From Oncomelania hupensis (lineage: Eukaryota; Mollusca; Gastropoda; Littorinimorpha; Pomatiopsidae): a stretch of DNA of 64,000 bases. Both the position numbers and the translations under genes were made by a program. Positions 33,069 through 44,073 of this stretch are shown here, one piece after another. The DNA is taken from the NCBI GenBank assembly GCA_036898135.1, contig CM072523.1:39616376-39680375 (forward strand). The letters run 5' to 3'. Below the pieces are notes generated by a model. It was not told where the DNA came from and searched no databases. It saw only the letters and a program-made list of their open reading frames with translations. The first letter of the stretch is position 1; the number at the start of each line of letters is the position of its first letter.

Positions 33069-33511
33069 TCTGAATCAGGGTTGTCGAGTCGTCTTGCGCC
33101 GTTGATATTCCCGATCATCAAATCATACAGCGGCTTCTTCAGGCAAACCGCTTCTACTTCGCCTATGTAGAAAGGGGTGCTGACTTGAATCTTTGCAACT
33201 GGCACTTTCACACATTTGCTGTCAGCCATAAGTGTCCATTTTGAATCGCCAGTAAACTGTTCTTTAGCGATTAGATCTTCTCTGACGATGACCCCACTGC
33301 AGCCCGAGTCTCTTAGGACAGTCACTTCATGATCACCGACACGTCCCTTGGAAAAAGGCATGTTCTGGACGGTCACAGCTGAGCTGGCGACGACGGGGAT
33401 GTATTTCCCGTTGGCAAGGAGAAGTTGGCCATCGGTCATGCACTCTTGCACGTCTGCAGGAGTAGCTGTGCGCTCGTTCTCACTCGGAAGAATGACGCTC
33501 CCGCCGCACAC
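33065..33511 (-). pseudogene. Aspartic protease region of the Gmr1-like element
   Basis: It encodes VTVLRDSGCSGVIVREDLI, a DSG active-site motif (DTG/DSG class), then VKVPVAKIQVSTPFYIGEVE and LYDLMIGNINGARR, matching the flap and the 'LIG.D'-like end of retropepsins. The protease would cut the gag-pol polyprotein. It overlaps the integrase frame by four bases. Confidence 0.85.
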
Positions 33512-33569
33512 TTGATGGTCAGAGCTACTAGTTAGCCGTCGATTGGAGAAACGCCTCTGTCAGTTGCCC

Positions 33570-34064
33570 GCCGCTGCATTGTCGGTATTGCTGTGCTGTC
33601 CGATACTTTTGTTTTGAGGTTAGTTAGCAACTCTGTGCAGCGTTGCAGGTGAAACAGCCTCTTGAATGCGCTTCCCTGGAAGGTGCCGTGGAGTTTGTGT
33701 GCCTCTGGCTCGTCTGACTTTCCTTGGTCTGGTTCCCATGGTTTCCAGTCTTCAGAAAATGTTTCGTCACCTTGGGTGGTCCCAGCGTCTTCCCGTGAGC
33801 GATGAAATATCTTTCAGCAACCTCAGTCACATCTTCAAGCGTCTGCAGCTTTTGTAATTCTAAGTGGGTCGCTAGGTCCTTGTGACAGGCATTGAGAAAT
33901 TGCTCCTTCACGATCAGGTCATGGAGACTATCGTAGGACTTCCCTTCGCCTAATAATTCCTCAAATTGCTTTGGTGTCTCGTCTGACAAAGGCCGGCATT
34001 CACGGAAGTGTTTACGGCAGCCCTTCTCTGTGAAGCTGTAGCAATGCAATAGGGCCTCTTTCAA
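33570..34064 (-). pseudogene. gag capsid (SCAN-related) and zinc knuckle
   Basis: It encodes KEALLHCYSFTEKGCRKHFR, ETPKQFEELLGEG, LHDLIVKEQFLNACHKDLAT and LEDVTEVAERYFIAHG, the helix pattern of the capsid C-terminal domain from which the vertebrate SCAN domain is thought to derive. CFTCNAAQ is a broken CCHC knuckle. Upstream codons are cut off by the LTR at 34067. Confidence 0.85.
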
Positions 34065-34066
34065 GG

Positions 34067-34707
34067 TGTTACACTCGATATGATGTTGGTGTTTTTCTAT
34101 CAGTGTTGATTCAGCCCCAATGCTGAAGTACTGATGAGTGTAGCTCAGATTCGTTTATCCACGCAGCCTGCTCACTCAGCAACAAGACACGGAGTCGACG
34201 TATGAAGTTTTCCACTTTTATTCAGCACACATCAACAACTGCATACAATCACCTTTTCACTCTCAACTTTTACTTTCCAACTCACTATCAACAACTTCTC
34301 TCCACAACACAGTGTCCATTATATATTTTTTTTCTCAACTCGAGATGACCTCAGGACGTTCTAGAAATGACGCATTACAACCAATCAGAATTAAAGATCG
34401 TCATCACTGTCTTACGTCATACATCTCTATACACCTCCCCGGAACGTTCTCAAACTTCAACATTTATTGGGAAATTTCTATCGATAGTAAACACGCAGAT
34501 CTAGAGAATTCTCCAATAATATCGACTAACGAAAATTATCAACGTTATACAAAGCTTCTTCTAACAACAATGCAAACTCAAATCAAAGTTAAATACACTC
34601 TATTATTGCATGCTTTGCCAAATAAAACGAACTGATCTATCGCGCGCGCTTCACATATAATATCGTGCACATTTCACACGCCCCATCATGCGCGTTTCAA
34701 CGTAACA
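34067..34707 (-). mobile_element. Solo LTR inserted in gag
   Basis: On + it begins TGTTACACTCGATATGATG and ends CAACGTAACA, giving inverted TGTTAC/GTAACA ends. The 5-bp target duplication CAAGG is at 34062-34066 and 34708-34712. Its sequence is related to, but diverged from, the two LTRs of the surrounding element (AGTGTTGATTCAGCCCC, AATATCGACTAACGAAAAT). It splits the gag frame between the YDAL codons and KEALL. It is therefore a later insertion by a related element. Confidence 0.9.
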
Positions 34708-34712
34708 CAAGG

Positions 34713-35325
34713 CATCATAGTTTTTGGCATCATCGTTCGACAGTCTAGTGTAAACTTCGAGTGCTTGCCCCGTCAGAAGTGCACTGAGTCGAATTGCCCA
34801 GTCTTGAGGTTGCCAGTAAGAGCTTTCAGCGAACCTTTCGAATCTCGCCAGATAACTGTCGATCTGGTCCTTCCCGTCGACGAACACTGGCAATTTTGGA
34901 GCCTTGTGGTCGCTGATAACTTTTGGCGCATGCTGATTGTTTTGGATATGTGCCAACTCTAGCTGGTACTGATGCTCAGCTTCTAATCGTCTCTCTTCCA
35001 TCTTGTCACGCCGACATTCTTCTTCTCTTTCTTCACGCCTGCGTAGGTCCTCCCTTTCTTGACGCCGCTCTTCTAATTCCATTTCTTCTCAGCAATGCTG
35101 TTCTTCTAATTCTCTTTCTTCACGGCGACGCTGCTCTTCTAATTCTCTTTCTTCACGATGACGCTGCTCTTCTAATTCTCTCTCTTCACGCCGATGTTGT
35201 TCTTCTCTTTCTTGACGCTGCTGTTCAATTTCTCTTTTTTGTATTCTCTCCTGAGACTTGACGTACTCCGTCAGCTGCTTGCCTTTTAGATTCAGTTCAA
35301 TTCCTTTCTGCCAGAAGTCAGCCAT
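34713..35325 (-). pseudogene. gag N-terminal part with charged repeats
   Basis: From 35325: MADFWQKGIELNLKGKQL, then a highly charged stretch built from repeated EERELEEQ/RREERE units (likely coiled coil), an in-frame TGA at 35089-35091, more charged residues, then DHKAPKLPVFVDGKDQIDSY, LARFERFAESS and WAIRLSALLTGQALEVYTRL, a gag matrix/capsid-like stretch. Both ORFs are in the same frame, so only the TGA breaks it before the inserted LTR. Confidence 0.85.
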
Positions 35326-35815
35326 CTCGATGCTTTTCTGGAAAGTTCTTGACTATGCTGAACCTTTCTAGATTGTTCTAGAACAGCATGCTTTCTGCAG
35401 TAGCGCTGATGCTTGTCACTAGTCGCTTTCGCTGACGCAGTCCCCGCTGTCCTTGTCATATGCGACGCTGCACCACGCTGGTGTTGATGTATACGCTCCT
35501 GTACTGAAGTAGACGCAACGTCCGCTCGTCGCTCTCTGTAATACTGGCGATGTAGCTCCGAGACTGTCCCTCGATGTAGTCTTGCAGCAGCCGGTAGTCC
35601 CGGGCTGTTGTTCTCTCACGAAGGAACTCATCGGCGACTACACGCCCTTGCAGTCAACCCGAATCTATCAATCAGCGATGTAGTCCTAGTATGTTGGTCC
35701 ATCCCGACGCAACTCGTTGGCGGCTACCCTCGATGATTGCCTCTCGTAACATTGACTTGCTTGTTGTCGCAGTTGAACTCTTGGCTATGGCGTAGATCGC
35801 GGCTTGCCCCCAAAA

Positions 35816-36361
35816 TGTTGGTTTTTATCAGTAGTTGATTCAGCCCCAATGCGTGAATCCTGATATATATAACTCGGATTCGTTTATCCATGCAACAAGG
35901 TAGGAGTCGTCATATGAAGTTTTCCAACTTTTTTCAGCGTACATCAACAATTGCATACAATTGCTTTTTCACTTTCTCTCTCTTCACAACACAGTGCATC
36001 AATTATATAGTTTTTCTCTACTCTGGAACACGTTGAAACGTTCGAGCGTGACGTAATTATAACCAATCACACAATGAAATTCGTCATCACTGTCTTACGT
36101 CATATAACTTAGAACCATCTCGCAGCTACTATACCAGATCTATCCACACGCTTGGATCGATAGTAAACAAGTAACCCTAGAAAATTCTCCAATAATATTG
36201 ATCAACGAAAATTATCAACATTATACCAAGCTTCTTTTAACAACAACGCAAAATCAAATCAAAGGTAAATACACTCTGTTATTGAATACTTTGCAAAACA
36301 AAACAATCAGATCTATCATGCGCGTCTCACACGTACTATCAAGCGCGTCGCAAAAGTAACA
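35816..36361 (-). repeat. 5' LTR of the Gmr1-like element
   Basis: It matches 28838-29405. On the element strand it begins TGTTACTTTTGCGACGCGC and ends near ACCAACA, followed by TTTTGGGGGCAAGCCGCG, a plausible primer-binding region. About 12 bases at its inner end differ from the other LTR, which begins TGTTGCACTCAT; this may be a small deletion. The segment 35326-35815 is untranslated leader. Confidence 0.8.
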
Positions 36362-36588
36362 CACACACACACATATTGATTATAATTAAAAGCAAATGGG
36401 CATCTCTAATCATTTTAAAAGTTTTCAAATTCTGATCCAGCTTGGAATTCATTTTTGTTTATTTTGTTTGTTTCTATAAGTTAAGGTCTTTTTTTCAAAG
36501 CAATTTTAAATTTTGTTAAAAAAAAAAAAAAGAATACAAATAAAATTTAAATGTATATAATTAATGTATATTGTGTTCTGTTTGCTAG

Positions 36589-36659
36589 CAGCCGTTGGAG
36601 ATATCAATGATGTAAGCGCTTTGAGATTCATGCTGCTCTCACAAAGATCATCCGTTATG
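36589..36659 (+). CDS. NHE exon 13, tandem NAGNAG acceptor
   Basis: The acceptor region ends TAGCAG, so splicing at either AG stays in frame and adds or omits one alanine. It encodes AAVGDINDVSALRFMLLSQR then SSVM and ends before GTTTGT. It lies 227 bases after the right end of the LTR element. The phase chain supports it; there is little similarity to NHE1 here, as expected for the variable tail. Confidence 0.78.
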
Positions 36660-37466
36660 GTTTGTTATTTCGCTTTTTCTCTACCCCTATTACTATAATT
36701 ATAATAGTATCCTGTAGTATAGCTAGTCCACTTTAGCTGACTGGCCTGTTGGCCATCGTTGGTGACATTTGTCAGCGTCACTAGATCATGTCAAACAGGT
36801 GTTAAACAAAGTATTCCTTTTCCTGTTCAGCTTTGTCCATTTGACATGGCTAGCTACATGGGGTTGACTAAAGTCGACAGTGGCGATAAAAGAGTGAAGA
36901 AAAATACCGTCTAAACTAGTGGTAAGAGAAACTGAAAGCTCGCTCCCTAGTGAATATTTGCTTTTTGAACACTGGCCGCAGATATTTATTAGAAATTACC
37001 TCTTATGGAGTCAATGTATCAGGATAGAAAATCCTGTCTCTGATGTATAATCCTTTGATGTGGCTTTCACACTGTCCAAGTTAGGATGGCACAGTAGCGT
37101 AGTACTAGTAGTTTGGACACAGGTTAGAACTGATTCATTCAGCAATGTCGAACGCAGTTTTAACTTGGATGGGAATGGTTAGTACTAGCATACAACCATG
37201 CACTGAAGGACAGAGAACGAAACAAGCACACAAAATACCACATACTGTTATAAATATTTACCTGTTTTGTGTAATAATTAATGGATGCTATTATCCTCGC
37301 TTTTCTTCAAAATCACACGCGAAGCAACAGTAATCTGTAACCAACACAGCAGTTCACATGCTACACACACTCTTACACACACACACAAAAAAAAAAGACT
37401 AGTGTGCTGTTTGAATGTAACAATCAAATAAGGTGCTATCCAACATAAATGTTGTTTTATGCTCAG

Positions 37467-38163
37467 GTCCACAATCCAGATCACGCGCGCTTGGGACCAG
37501 GTGCAGCACGGCCTCGCCGTAAAACTCTAGTCCACTATACAAAGTCGCAAGACCTACTAGGATCGAAAGATGCCAGCCTGAATGAAGAAGAGCCAGCTGC
37601 TCCACTGCTCTTCTCCGTGTTCCAAACTATGAAAAGCATTATGGTCCATTCGCAAGAGCCAACTTCCTTCTCGAAGAGCACGCAGACACCCATGACCATC
37701 ATGGAGCTGGCCAGTGTGCTAAGTGAATACGAGAACCTTAAGCAAAGATCCATTGAGATCTCCTTTGATGGCGCAGCCAAGAACAACCTCCCTCTAGAGT
37801 CAATGCGTTCAAATGATGCAGCGAAGAAGTTATTGTTAAAATTGATGCAGCAGACTGAAGAACGCTCAGCTGTCTCAACATCCATTGATAAGGAGATCGA
37901 GAAGGAACAGAAACGACCGCAGGATGACATATCACTGGCCAGTGGGTCAAAGAACCCTGAACTGAGTACCCAAATCGATGGGAACTTAATTGGCAATCAT
38001 GACAGTATCGCGTCAGCTGACACCGTCAAAATGAACCGTCTCGGTTCCAACTATCCTGTTCAGCTGGACATAAAGAAGAGATCAACCATAGCCTTGGATG
38101 TAGAGACGAGTATCTTGCACTCCATCCTTCCTGATGATCCAGAGCCATCAGCACTGCTGCAAG
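37467..38163 (+). CDS. NHE exon 14 (long cytoplasmic tail)
   Basis: Acceptor TTATGCTCAG, donor G|GTATTA; 232 codons plus one base, open throughout. It is hydrophilic, rich in S, T, E, K and basic clusters (RPRRKT), with predicted helical stretches (MELASVLSEYENLKQ; AAKKLLLKLMQQ). No membrane segment is seen. Such long tails carry phosphorylation and scaffold sites in NHEs; no specific site can be assigned. The frame continues into the intron to 38198, but the donor and phase favour splicing. Confidence 0.88.
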
Positions 38164-38338
38164 GTATTATCATTCACAGCTCTGAAATTTTTCACTGAAA
38201 CGTCCATAGCAGCACCGCCTAAACTCAGAAACATACATTATGTGCTGTTCAGTCAAAATAGGTTTGTTAACTTGACCATTGTATTGTCCATCAAAACATG
38301 GTTTGCTTTGGGGGAAAATGCTATCTTCAACACTCCAA

Positions 38339-38788
38339 AATTTATTTATTTATTTATTTATTTAATCGTTCTTATATAGCGCTTTTCCAGCTCAAGAGCT
38401 GCTCAAGGCGCTGGCCGATACAGGATCTAACTCAAGCCGCCCGAGACCCCCACCCGCAGCTTTTGGGCGCATGGTCTGACGCCCGGACAACTGAGCACAA
38501 TCCTGGGCAGCCAGGGATGGGGGAGTAGGACCTAGGTGCATGCTGGGTGTTTTCTTGTCACCGGCACTCACCCGTCTAGGACATGAGCGTCAGGATCTTT
38601 AAAGTCCGTTATGATGGAATGTATGCGACACAGACTAGACCTCGGTTTATACTCTCATCCGAAGGAGTAGGAAAACAGGAGTAAAGTGTCTTTCCCAGGG
38701 ACACAACACAATGGCCCGGCCAGGGCTCGAACCCGGGACCTTCCGATCCGCAAGCCGAAGCACTACCATTAGACCACAGTGCCTCTGT
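38339..38788 (-). repeat. Full-length SINE with tRNA head and conserved tail
   Basis: On the - strand: a head with GTGGTCTAATGGTAGTGC (box A) and GGTTCGAGCCC (box B), a central part with CTTTACTCCTG and CTGACGCTCATGTCC, then GGTGCCAGGTGGCTTGAG-like DNA, AGCGCCTTGAGCAGCTC and GCGCTATATAAGAACG, and an (AAAT)n tail (on + (TTTA)n at 38340-38364). It is the most complete member of the family whose tails occur at 9420-9612 and 17847-17990. It lies in intron 14. Confidence 0.8.
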
Positions 38789-39084
38789 ATAAAACAAGGG
38801 TCCTGCTAGCACTATAGTTTGGTTAAGTGAGTTTGTGTTTAACATCTCTTTCACAAATAAACACTGCCTCCACTTAATCGAAATAACTTGCATCCACGCT
38901 CAGAAGAAATGGGTAATGTGTAAGTACGCAACATTTGGCAATAAGTTCAATCCCGGAAAAATATTTCTTGGGGGAAATCTCTTCTATCATGCTATTGCTG
39001 GTACACATAATACTCATTTTTGGAATTGGATTTGAGATACTTTCTGACTGACATGCATGCAGTCTATGTGTTCACCAACCCCTT

Positions 39085-39850
39085 ACAGCCAGCCCCTTCA
39101 GATATTTGCAAAACTTTAATTTGGCTAATTACTCTATCAGAACTTATTTTGTATCTATCACAACCAATTTGGGAGAATGGTGTATAGCAATGAAAGCTCC
39201 ACATTTATCAGTGTTGAATAGCTTCACATCAATGTCAAGGTCATAAGATTAACAGATGATAGTTACAACAAAAAAAAAACACGTCAATTTATCACACAAT
39301 TTTACATGTTATTGATAGTGGATTTATGATTGTTTCGTCCATAATAGATATTAATGAAACACACCTACCATACAAGTTTGGTTATCCTCACGCCAAAGTC
39401 ATTGGAGCTGTCCAGTCGGTTCATATAGGTATTTTGAAGTGATTTTGACCATAAACTCTGAGAGATACAAAATCCAAAATTATTATACATAGAGATCATA
39501 CATGGATATTTTGTATTTTCCGTTTTTTATTTGATCTTGAAGGTCAATGCTATTTTAGGTCTTATCAAATATGTCAAAATTTGTCATCGTACAGTGGAAT
39601 GGCTTAGTAATTTGACCCACATTGTGCATCAACATTGGTTTGATCATAAGCCTCAGAGGTCATGTAAAAATCAAGGTCATCCCACGGTCAGGTTATGCCA
39701 AGGTCGCTGTTGTTTTTTTTTACATAATAGAACTTTGGCTGTAGTTTATTTCATTGTACATGCCTGTTTAAGTGGAGCTGGAGGTCAAGGTCATCTTAAG
39801 ATCCAAGTCAATATTACTTTGTCTTTTAATGCAACCGTTTCGTTACAAAC
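39085..39850 (+). repeat. AGGTCA-rich dispersed repeat
   Basis: It shares the order of segments with 14930-16010: ACTATCACAACCAA-like, TGGAGCTGTCCAGTCGGTT, TTTTGAAGTGATTTTGACC, GAAGGTCAATGC, GTACAGTGGAATGGCTTAG, TCAAGGTCATCCCACGGTC and GGAGCTGGAGGTCAAGGTC. The terminal piece (GCATGCGAGTCATATGGGC) appears separately at 40505-40523. No real gene is present, though an ORF crosses it. Confidence 0.75.
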
Positions 39851-40588
39851 TTAATGAAAATAAAGATGATATAAACGATATATAATAATATATAAGTGAT
39901 ATAAATATGTCTATCCTTTTATCATTGTTATTTAATTTAATAATTACCTCAGACTATTTTGAAGTGTTATTTGATTTTATAATGTTTCTCCATAATAGTC
40001 CAATGTTTAATTAAATGAACTTGCGTGTGTTTTTGCTTCATAACACTAGTAATTTTATGTATACTTGATTGAAAATTTAATGCCTGTCCTTTTTTTTCTT
40101 TCTTTTTAAATTAGTGTTGCAAATGAAATTGTCTTATCGAACATTTGTTCAGGTATTAACTTACACATATTTAACTGTGGTCATTCCTTTTTAGTCACGC
40201 CCTAATTTGTACGTATTCTATTTTGTATCACTGTACAGTAAATATTCTATTGTTATTTTCTTGTTTAGTAGTGTTTGTATGGCGGGAGTGTCTGGAGAAT
40301 GTTTATGTGAATGAATGGTGATGTTATGTGTGATGTTTTATTTAATGACTGTGATATTGTCCTTTTCATGTTGCATGTTCATGTCATGTTGCCCACCTGT
40401 CAAATTTTCTTACAAGGGTAACAATGGGCAAAATAAAACATCTTGTAAATCCATACTGGGAAATCGATTTCACTGTAACTATCGTCAATAAGTTCCGTTA
40501 GAGGCATGCGAGTCATATGGGCTTTGCTCTTCTTCTTGTTTGTTCTGCGGTTGTGCAGGCTAATATTGTTTTCATCTGATTGTTTCAG

Positions 40589-40641
40589 ATTATGAGGATC
40601 CAAATTCTGGAAATAATGACTACATCAGCGAAAAGTGGCAA
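40589..40641 (+). CDS. NHE exon 15 (tentative)
   Basis: Acceptor GATTGTTTCAG. It joins exon 14 in phase and encodes DYEDPNSGNNDYISEKWQ. The donor (CAA|GTTATT) is weak. If it is not used, the frame stays open to a TGA near 40827, giving an alternative C-terminus. Acidic, hydrophilic composition fits the tail. Confidence 0.6.
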
Positions 40642-42341
40642 GTTATTTTGTGTGATCCCTTAGCAATTGTTTATATTAAAATATTCGTCTACTATCTACA
40701 TAAATCTGCCGGTAACTTGTGTAATCTGAGGAGGAGGGGAAGTGGAGGGGGGTGGGGGGGTAAATTAATATTGTGTTATTACACATTGCAAATGTTGGAC
40801 ACACGGAGCTCTTTCATATGAAACAGGATTGTAGTTGTACAGTCAGTGTTCCATTTTCGGGAGTAGCTTAATAGTGCAGTTTGCTCTGTCCTAAAAACAT
40901 CTCCATATAGGAAAATCAAGCCAAAGTTGATTTTAATGGTTTAGGTCATTCACTCTTGGTCATAGTATTTAAAAATTATGAGGTTTACATTTTCTGACCT
41001 TTGATCTCAGCATCATATCTACATCAATATTTTTTGGTAAATTCTCATCTATTTAAAAAATACTTGGTCTTCAACAAGTTTGGTTATTTAAAATATATAG
41101 CCAATTAATTTCTAATGGCTGATATTATTCTCTTGTCAAAGGTCAGTCACTGAGGACGAACGTAATTTGTTACAAATGTCTGTTAAGACATCAAAACCCA
41201 AAGCTAATTAAAAGTAATGCATGCATTGTTGGTAATAGCATTTATAATAAAACTTGAGCACAATCATTTTCTTCAAAGGTCAGGATCACTAAATATTTCA
41301 AGGACATTTCTATAGGATATTACTCTTTAAAATGCATACATTTTGATAGAAACAACTATTCTTATTCCATAAGTGTTTACTGATTTGTAATTTATGCTGA
41401 GTATTGTAATTATTCTGTAGGTCAAATGTTACAGTTATCACATTGTATTGTTATGTATATGGTGAATTATCTCTGAAAATATTTGAAGGGAAATTACATT
41501 CAAGCTATTTATGAAAAATGATAAAATATCTACGAGTAAAGTAAAGCGCAGCATGTGACCTTGATTAAAGGTCAAGGTCACTTTGATATGGCAGTTATTG
41601 AAATTTTGACTCCATCACAGAATGTCCGAAATAGAGAAAAGAATAAAATCATTAAACTATCATCAGTGCAAGAGATGTTCACTTTGCATTTTGAGATTTT
41701 ACATTACTTTACTCAGCGTTACCAAACTTATTATGGCAGTGTGCGTCTTACATAGGCGTGTACATGCACAAGTTAGTATGTGACTCGTTAAAGAATCCAG
41801 TCATTTGGTCAAACGGGTATGTAACAAACTTTAATAGACACGCGAACAGATAAATCGATCAGGCTTAATTGTCTGGAGCGTTTGTCACTGCACTTGATGA
41901 TGCAAGTTTGTGGCTAGAGTAAGACCCTGCACTATACAAATACAGAGCTTTTTCTTTTTCGGCACTCCGAACATTTTTCACAGGTATAGTAAAGTATACA
42001 TTTTCTGCAAGTAGATAGATTGAATTTTCAAAAATGTCTCAGAATAAAGTACATGATTGTGTATTTTGTGAAAATATATCAGTTCGTTACCATCTCGTGA
42101 TGCACTCAGAACGATGGAACAGTATGGCTCATATCGTAACCCCCATCATTGTCACCGAGACTATTATAGCTTTCCAAAGCATTCGCATTCGTATTATTCA
42201 CCCACAAGAACAATACAGCAGACAAGAATTCGCTGCTACAGTGAGTGATTACTGGTCGTGCATCTTTCACACTGTCACAATAATCCACTGGGAAATCAAT
42301 AGATCTGAACATGTCAAAACCATCGCTGTTAAATCCAAATT
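40642..42341 (+). other. NHE intron 15, left part
   Basis: AT-rich, with a G-run (40727-40760) and several isolated GGTCA motifs near 40970, 41150, 41280 and 41570, suggesting an old, unclassified repeat. ORFs at 41555-41755 and 42034-42351 have no family resemblance. Confidence 0.4.
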
Positions 42342-42610
42342 TTCTAAGTAAATTTGTGATTAATAAGCATACTTATCCGGACTCACTAGTGCAACTAACT
42401 TGACGTTGCCTAGCAATTTGTAATAAAGAAACAAAACGTGGGTTACTTCCCCTCCTTATTGTGCATGTGCTGAGCGTGCCTCTAATACCCCAAGCTCACA
42501 GCCAGCACTGAAACCAATCAGATCTTTCTTGGCTGAAAAGCAGGGGAGGAGGGAGGGAAATTAAATGTGAATCAAAGTAAGTATGCTTATTAATCCCAAA
42601 TTTACTTCTA
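42342..42610 (+). repeat. 34-bp inverted repeat around the DIRS left end
   Basis: 42342-42376 (TTCTAAGTAAATTTGTGATT and on) is the near-perfect reverse complement of 42577-42610 (GTAAGTATGCTTATTAATCC and on). They enclose about 200 bases, most of which is the left terminal repeat of the DIRS element. It could fold into a long hairpin. Confidence 0.75.
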
Positions 42611-42938
42611 ACATTTGGATATTAATTTCACGTACTATACCCTGACTCACTGGTGCAGAATAGCACGAAAAGGAAGGAGGAAAGAAACTCAACTAAAAGG
42701 AAGATATGTAAATAGCTTGCTGAGCCACAACCACTGATGAGATGCCAAAGGTCTCATCTGAACGCGTTCACGTGGTGTCTCTGAGGCATTGACTGATGAA
42801 GACATGGACGATTGCCAGTACACTACCTCCAGCAGAGCCTCCATCTGAGCTGATCAAGCAGCTAGCAGAGATGCCCAGGCCCTAACCTCATGCAGTCGAG
42901 GAGCAGTTAGTGCTGTAGCCACACCTCCCATTTCATCT

Positions 42939-43660
42939 TCATGAGAGGAATAATTGTCGTATGCTCTTTAATATCCACCCAGCGAGACAACTCTTAGAAA
43001 TATCTTTGGTATGTCTGGAATTCAGAGAGATGAACAATTTCCTCTCGCTAGGTAAGCGATGCACCTTAGAACACTTAATGTACTCTCGCAATACCCTTAC
43101 AGGACAGCTGGCCAGGTCCCCTGGATCCGCTTTGGGCAAAATTCTGGAGAGAGAGGGAATAAAAACCACTGGCACCAGGGATAGGTTGCTGAGGTTTTGA
43201 CTATTAGCCAAAAATTTGGGAAGGAATGTCAGAGGCCAAACCATCTGCTTCAAAGGCTACATCCGAGGGAAGGCCTGAAAATGCATGAACCTTGCTACAA
43301 CGCCTACCAGAAGCCAGCGTTACCCAAAACACAGTTTTCAAAGTAAGGTGTGCGAAAGAAGGAAAAGACAATGGTTCGAAAATTTGGCCTCTGAGAAAAG
43401 CCAGTACTAGGAACAAGGAACAAATCCCAAGCAGGAATCCTGCAAGGGAATCTGGCCTGGCGGAGAGAGCAGCCTCTGATAACATCAGCGACAACTCGCG
43501 AAGGGCCGCGAGACGTGACACCAAGCTGAGACAACGTAGTGCTAATAGTAGAGTGGCGCACTCTCTCCGAGGCGACCAATGCCAACGACTCCGTAGCAAA
43601 ATGCGCCAAGTGATTGGCAATATCCACTTGACGCCACCCGCCGGAAGCTTTGGGAACAAC
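42939..43660 (-). pseudogene. DIRS tyrosine recombinase
   Basis: Two frames. The N-terminal part: VRHSTISTTLSQLG, VIRGCSLRQARFPCRIPAWD, then (other frame) LVLAFLRGQIFEPLSF and KTVFWVTLASGRRCSKVHAF with the catalytic first arginine in GRR. The C-terminal part: LSNLSLVPVVFIPSLSRILP, LASCPVRVLREYIKCSKVHR and KDISKSCLAGWILKSIRQ, where DIRS proteins have the second box. Frameshifts are near 43250 and 43400, so it is inactive. Confidence 0.82.
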
Positions 43661-43855
43661 AAAGAGTCTGCCCTAAAACCACGGAGAACTTACCACTCGA
43701 ACCTCCTCTATAGCCTGCTTTGCCAGAAGCGAGGCCACCTCCACATCCAAAACCGCCCTTAGCTCCAGCGAACCCAGTCGACTGAAAACTGGTGGAGAGC
43801 GGCACAAAGGCGGCCTCAAAGGTCCCCATTGCAGCTTGAAGCCCCACTTTATCAC
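43620..43855 (-). pseudogene. DIRS reverse transcriptase stub at deletion junction
   Basis: It encodes WGFKLQWGPLRPPLCRSP, then EVASLLAKQAIEEVRVVS, SPWF, a TAG stop, and GRLFVVPKASGGWR, the conserved N-terminal RT region of DIRS elements. It then passes directly into the recombinase N-terminus (VDIANHLAHF), with no YxDD box. The palm and RNase H are therefore deleted, with the junction near 43625. Confidence 0.75.
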
Positions 43856-44073
43856 CTCTTACACCCAGCTGCTTCCGGAGGCAAGCGCCATCCAAGCCTG
43901 AAGCTTGGTGGATTGTCCCACTGCGGTGTGCACGCCTGCAGCTGGGGGGTGAATGGTCGAAGCAAGTCATTGAGGGGGAAGGCCCCTGGTTTTGAGGCTT
44001 GGTCCCTTTCTGTCCCTCCCACGGGGAGCGGAAGAGGAGCCACCTCTCTTTCCACAATAAGAACAGCCACGAT

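Larger units (their letters stand above)
28838..36361 (-). mobile_element. Gmr1-like LTR retrotransposon (gag-PR-INT-RT-RH)
   Basis: LTRs at 28838-29405 and 35816-36361, flanked by CACAC on both sides (28833-28837 and 36362-36366), although that sequence is low-complexity. Reading the - strand from 35325, the order is charged gag, capsid-like gag, zinc knuckle, aspartic protease, integrase, reverse transcriptase, RNase H, then stop and LTR. Integrase before RT is the copia-like order known within Ty3/gypsy from the Gmr1 group. Two insertions interrupt it: an LTR (34067-34707) and a short retroposon (30142-30722). Stops and frameshifts in gag, INT and RT show it is inactive. It sits antisense in intron 12. 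Confidence 0.88.

Noticed and set aside
28833..36366. CACAC flanks taken as proof of the LTR element's borders
   Set aside because: They agree with a 5-bp duplication but lie in CA-rich DNA, so they were used only as supporting evidence; the LTR alignment sets the borders.
39531..39854. ORF in the AGGTCA-rich repeat
   Set aside because: The other copies of the repeat are not open in this frame and there is no family similarity.
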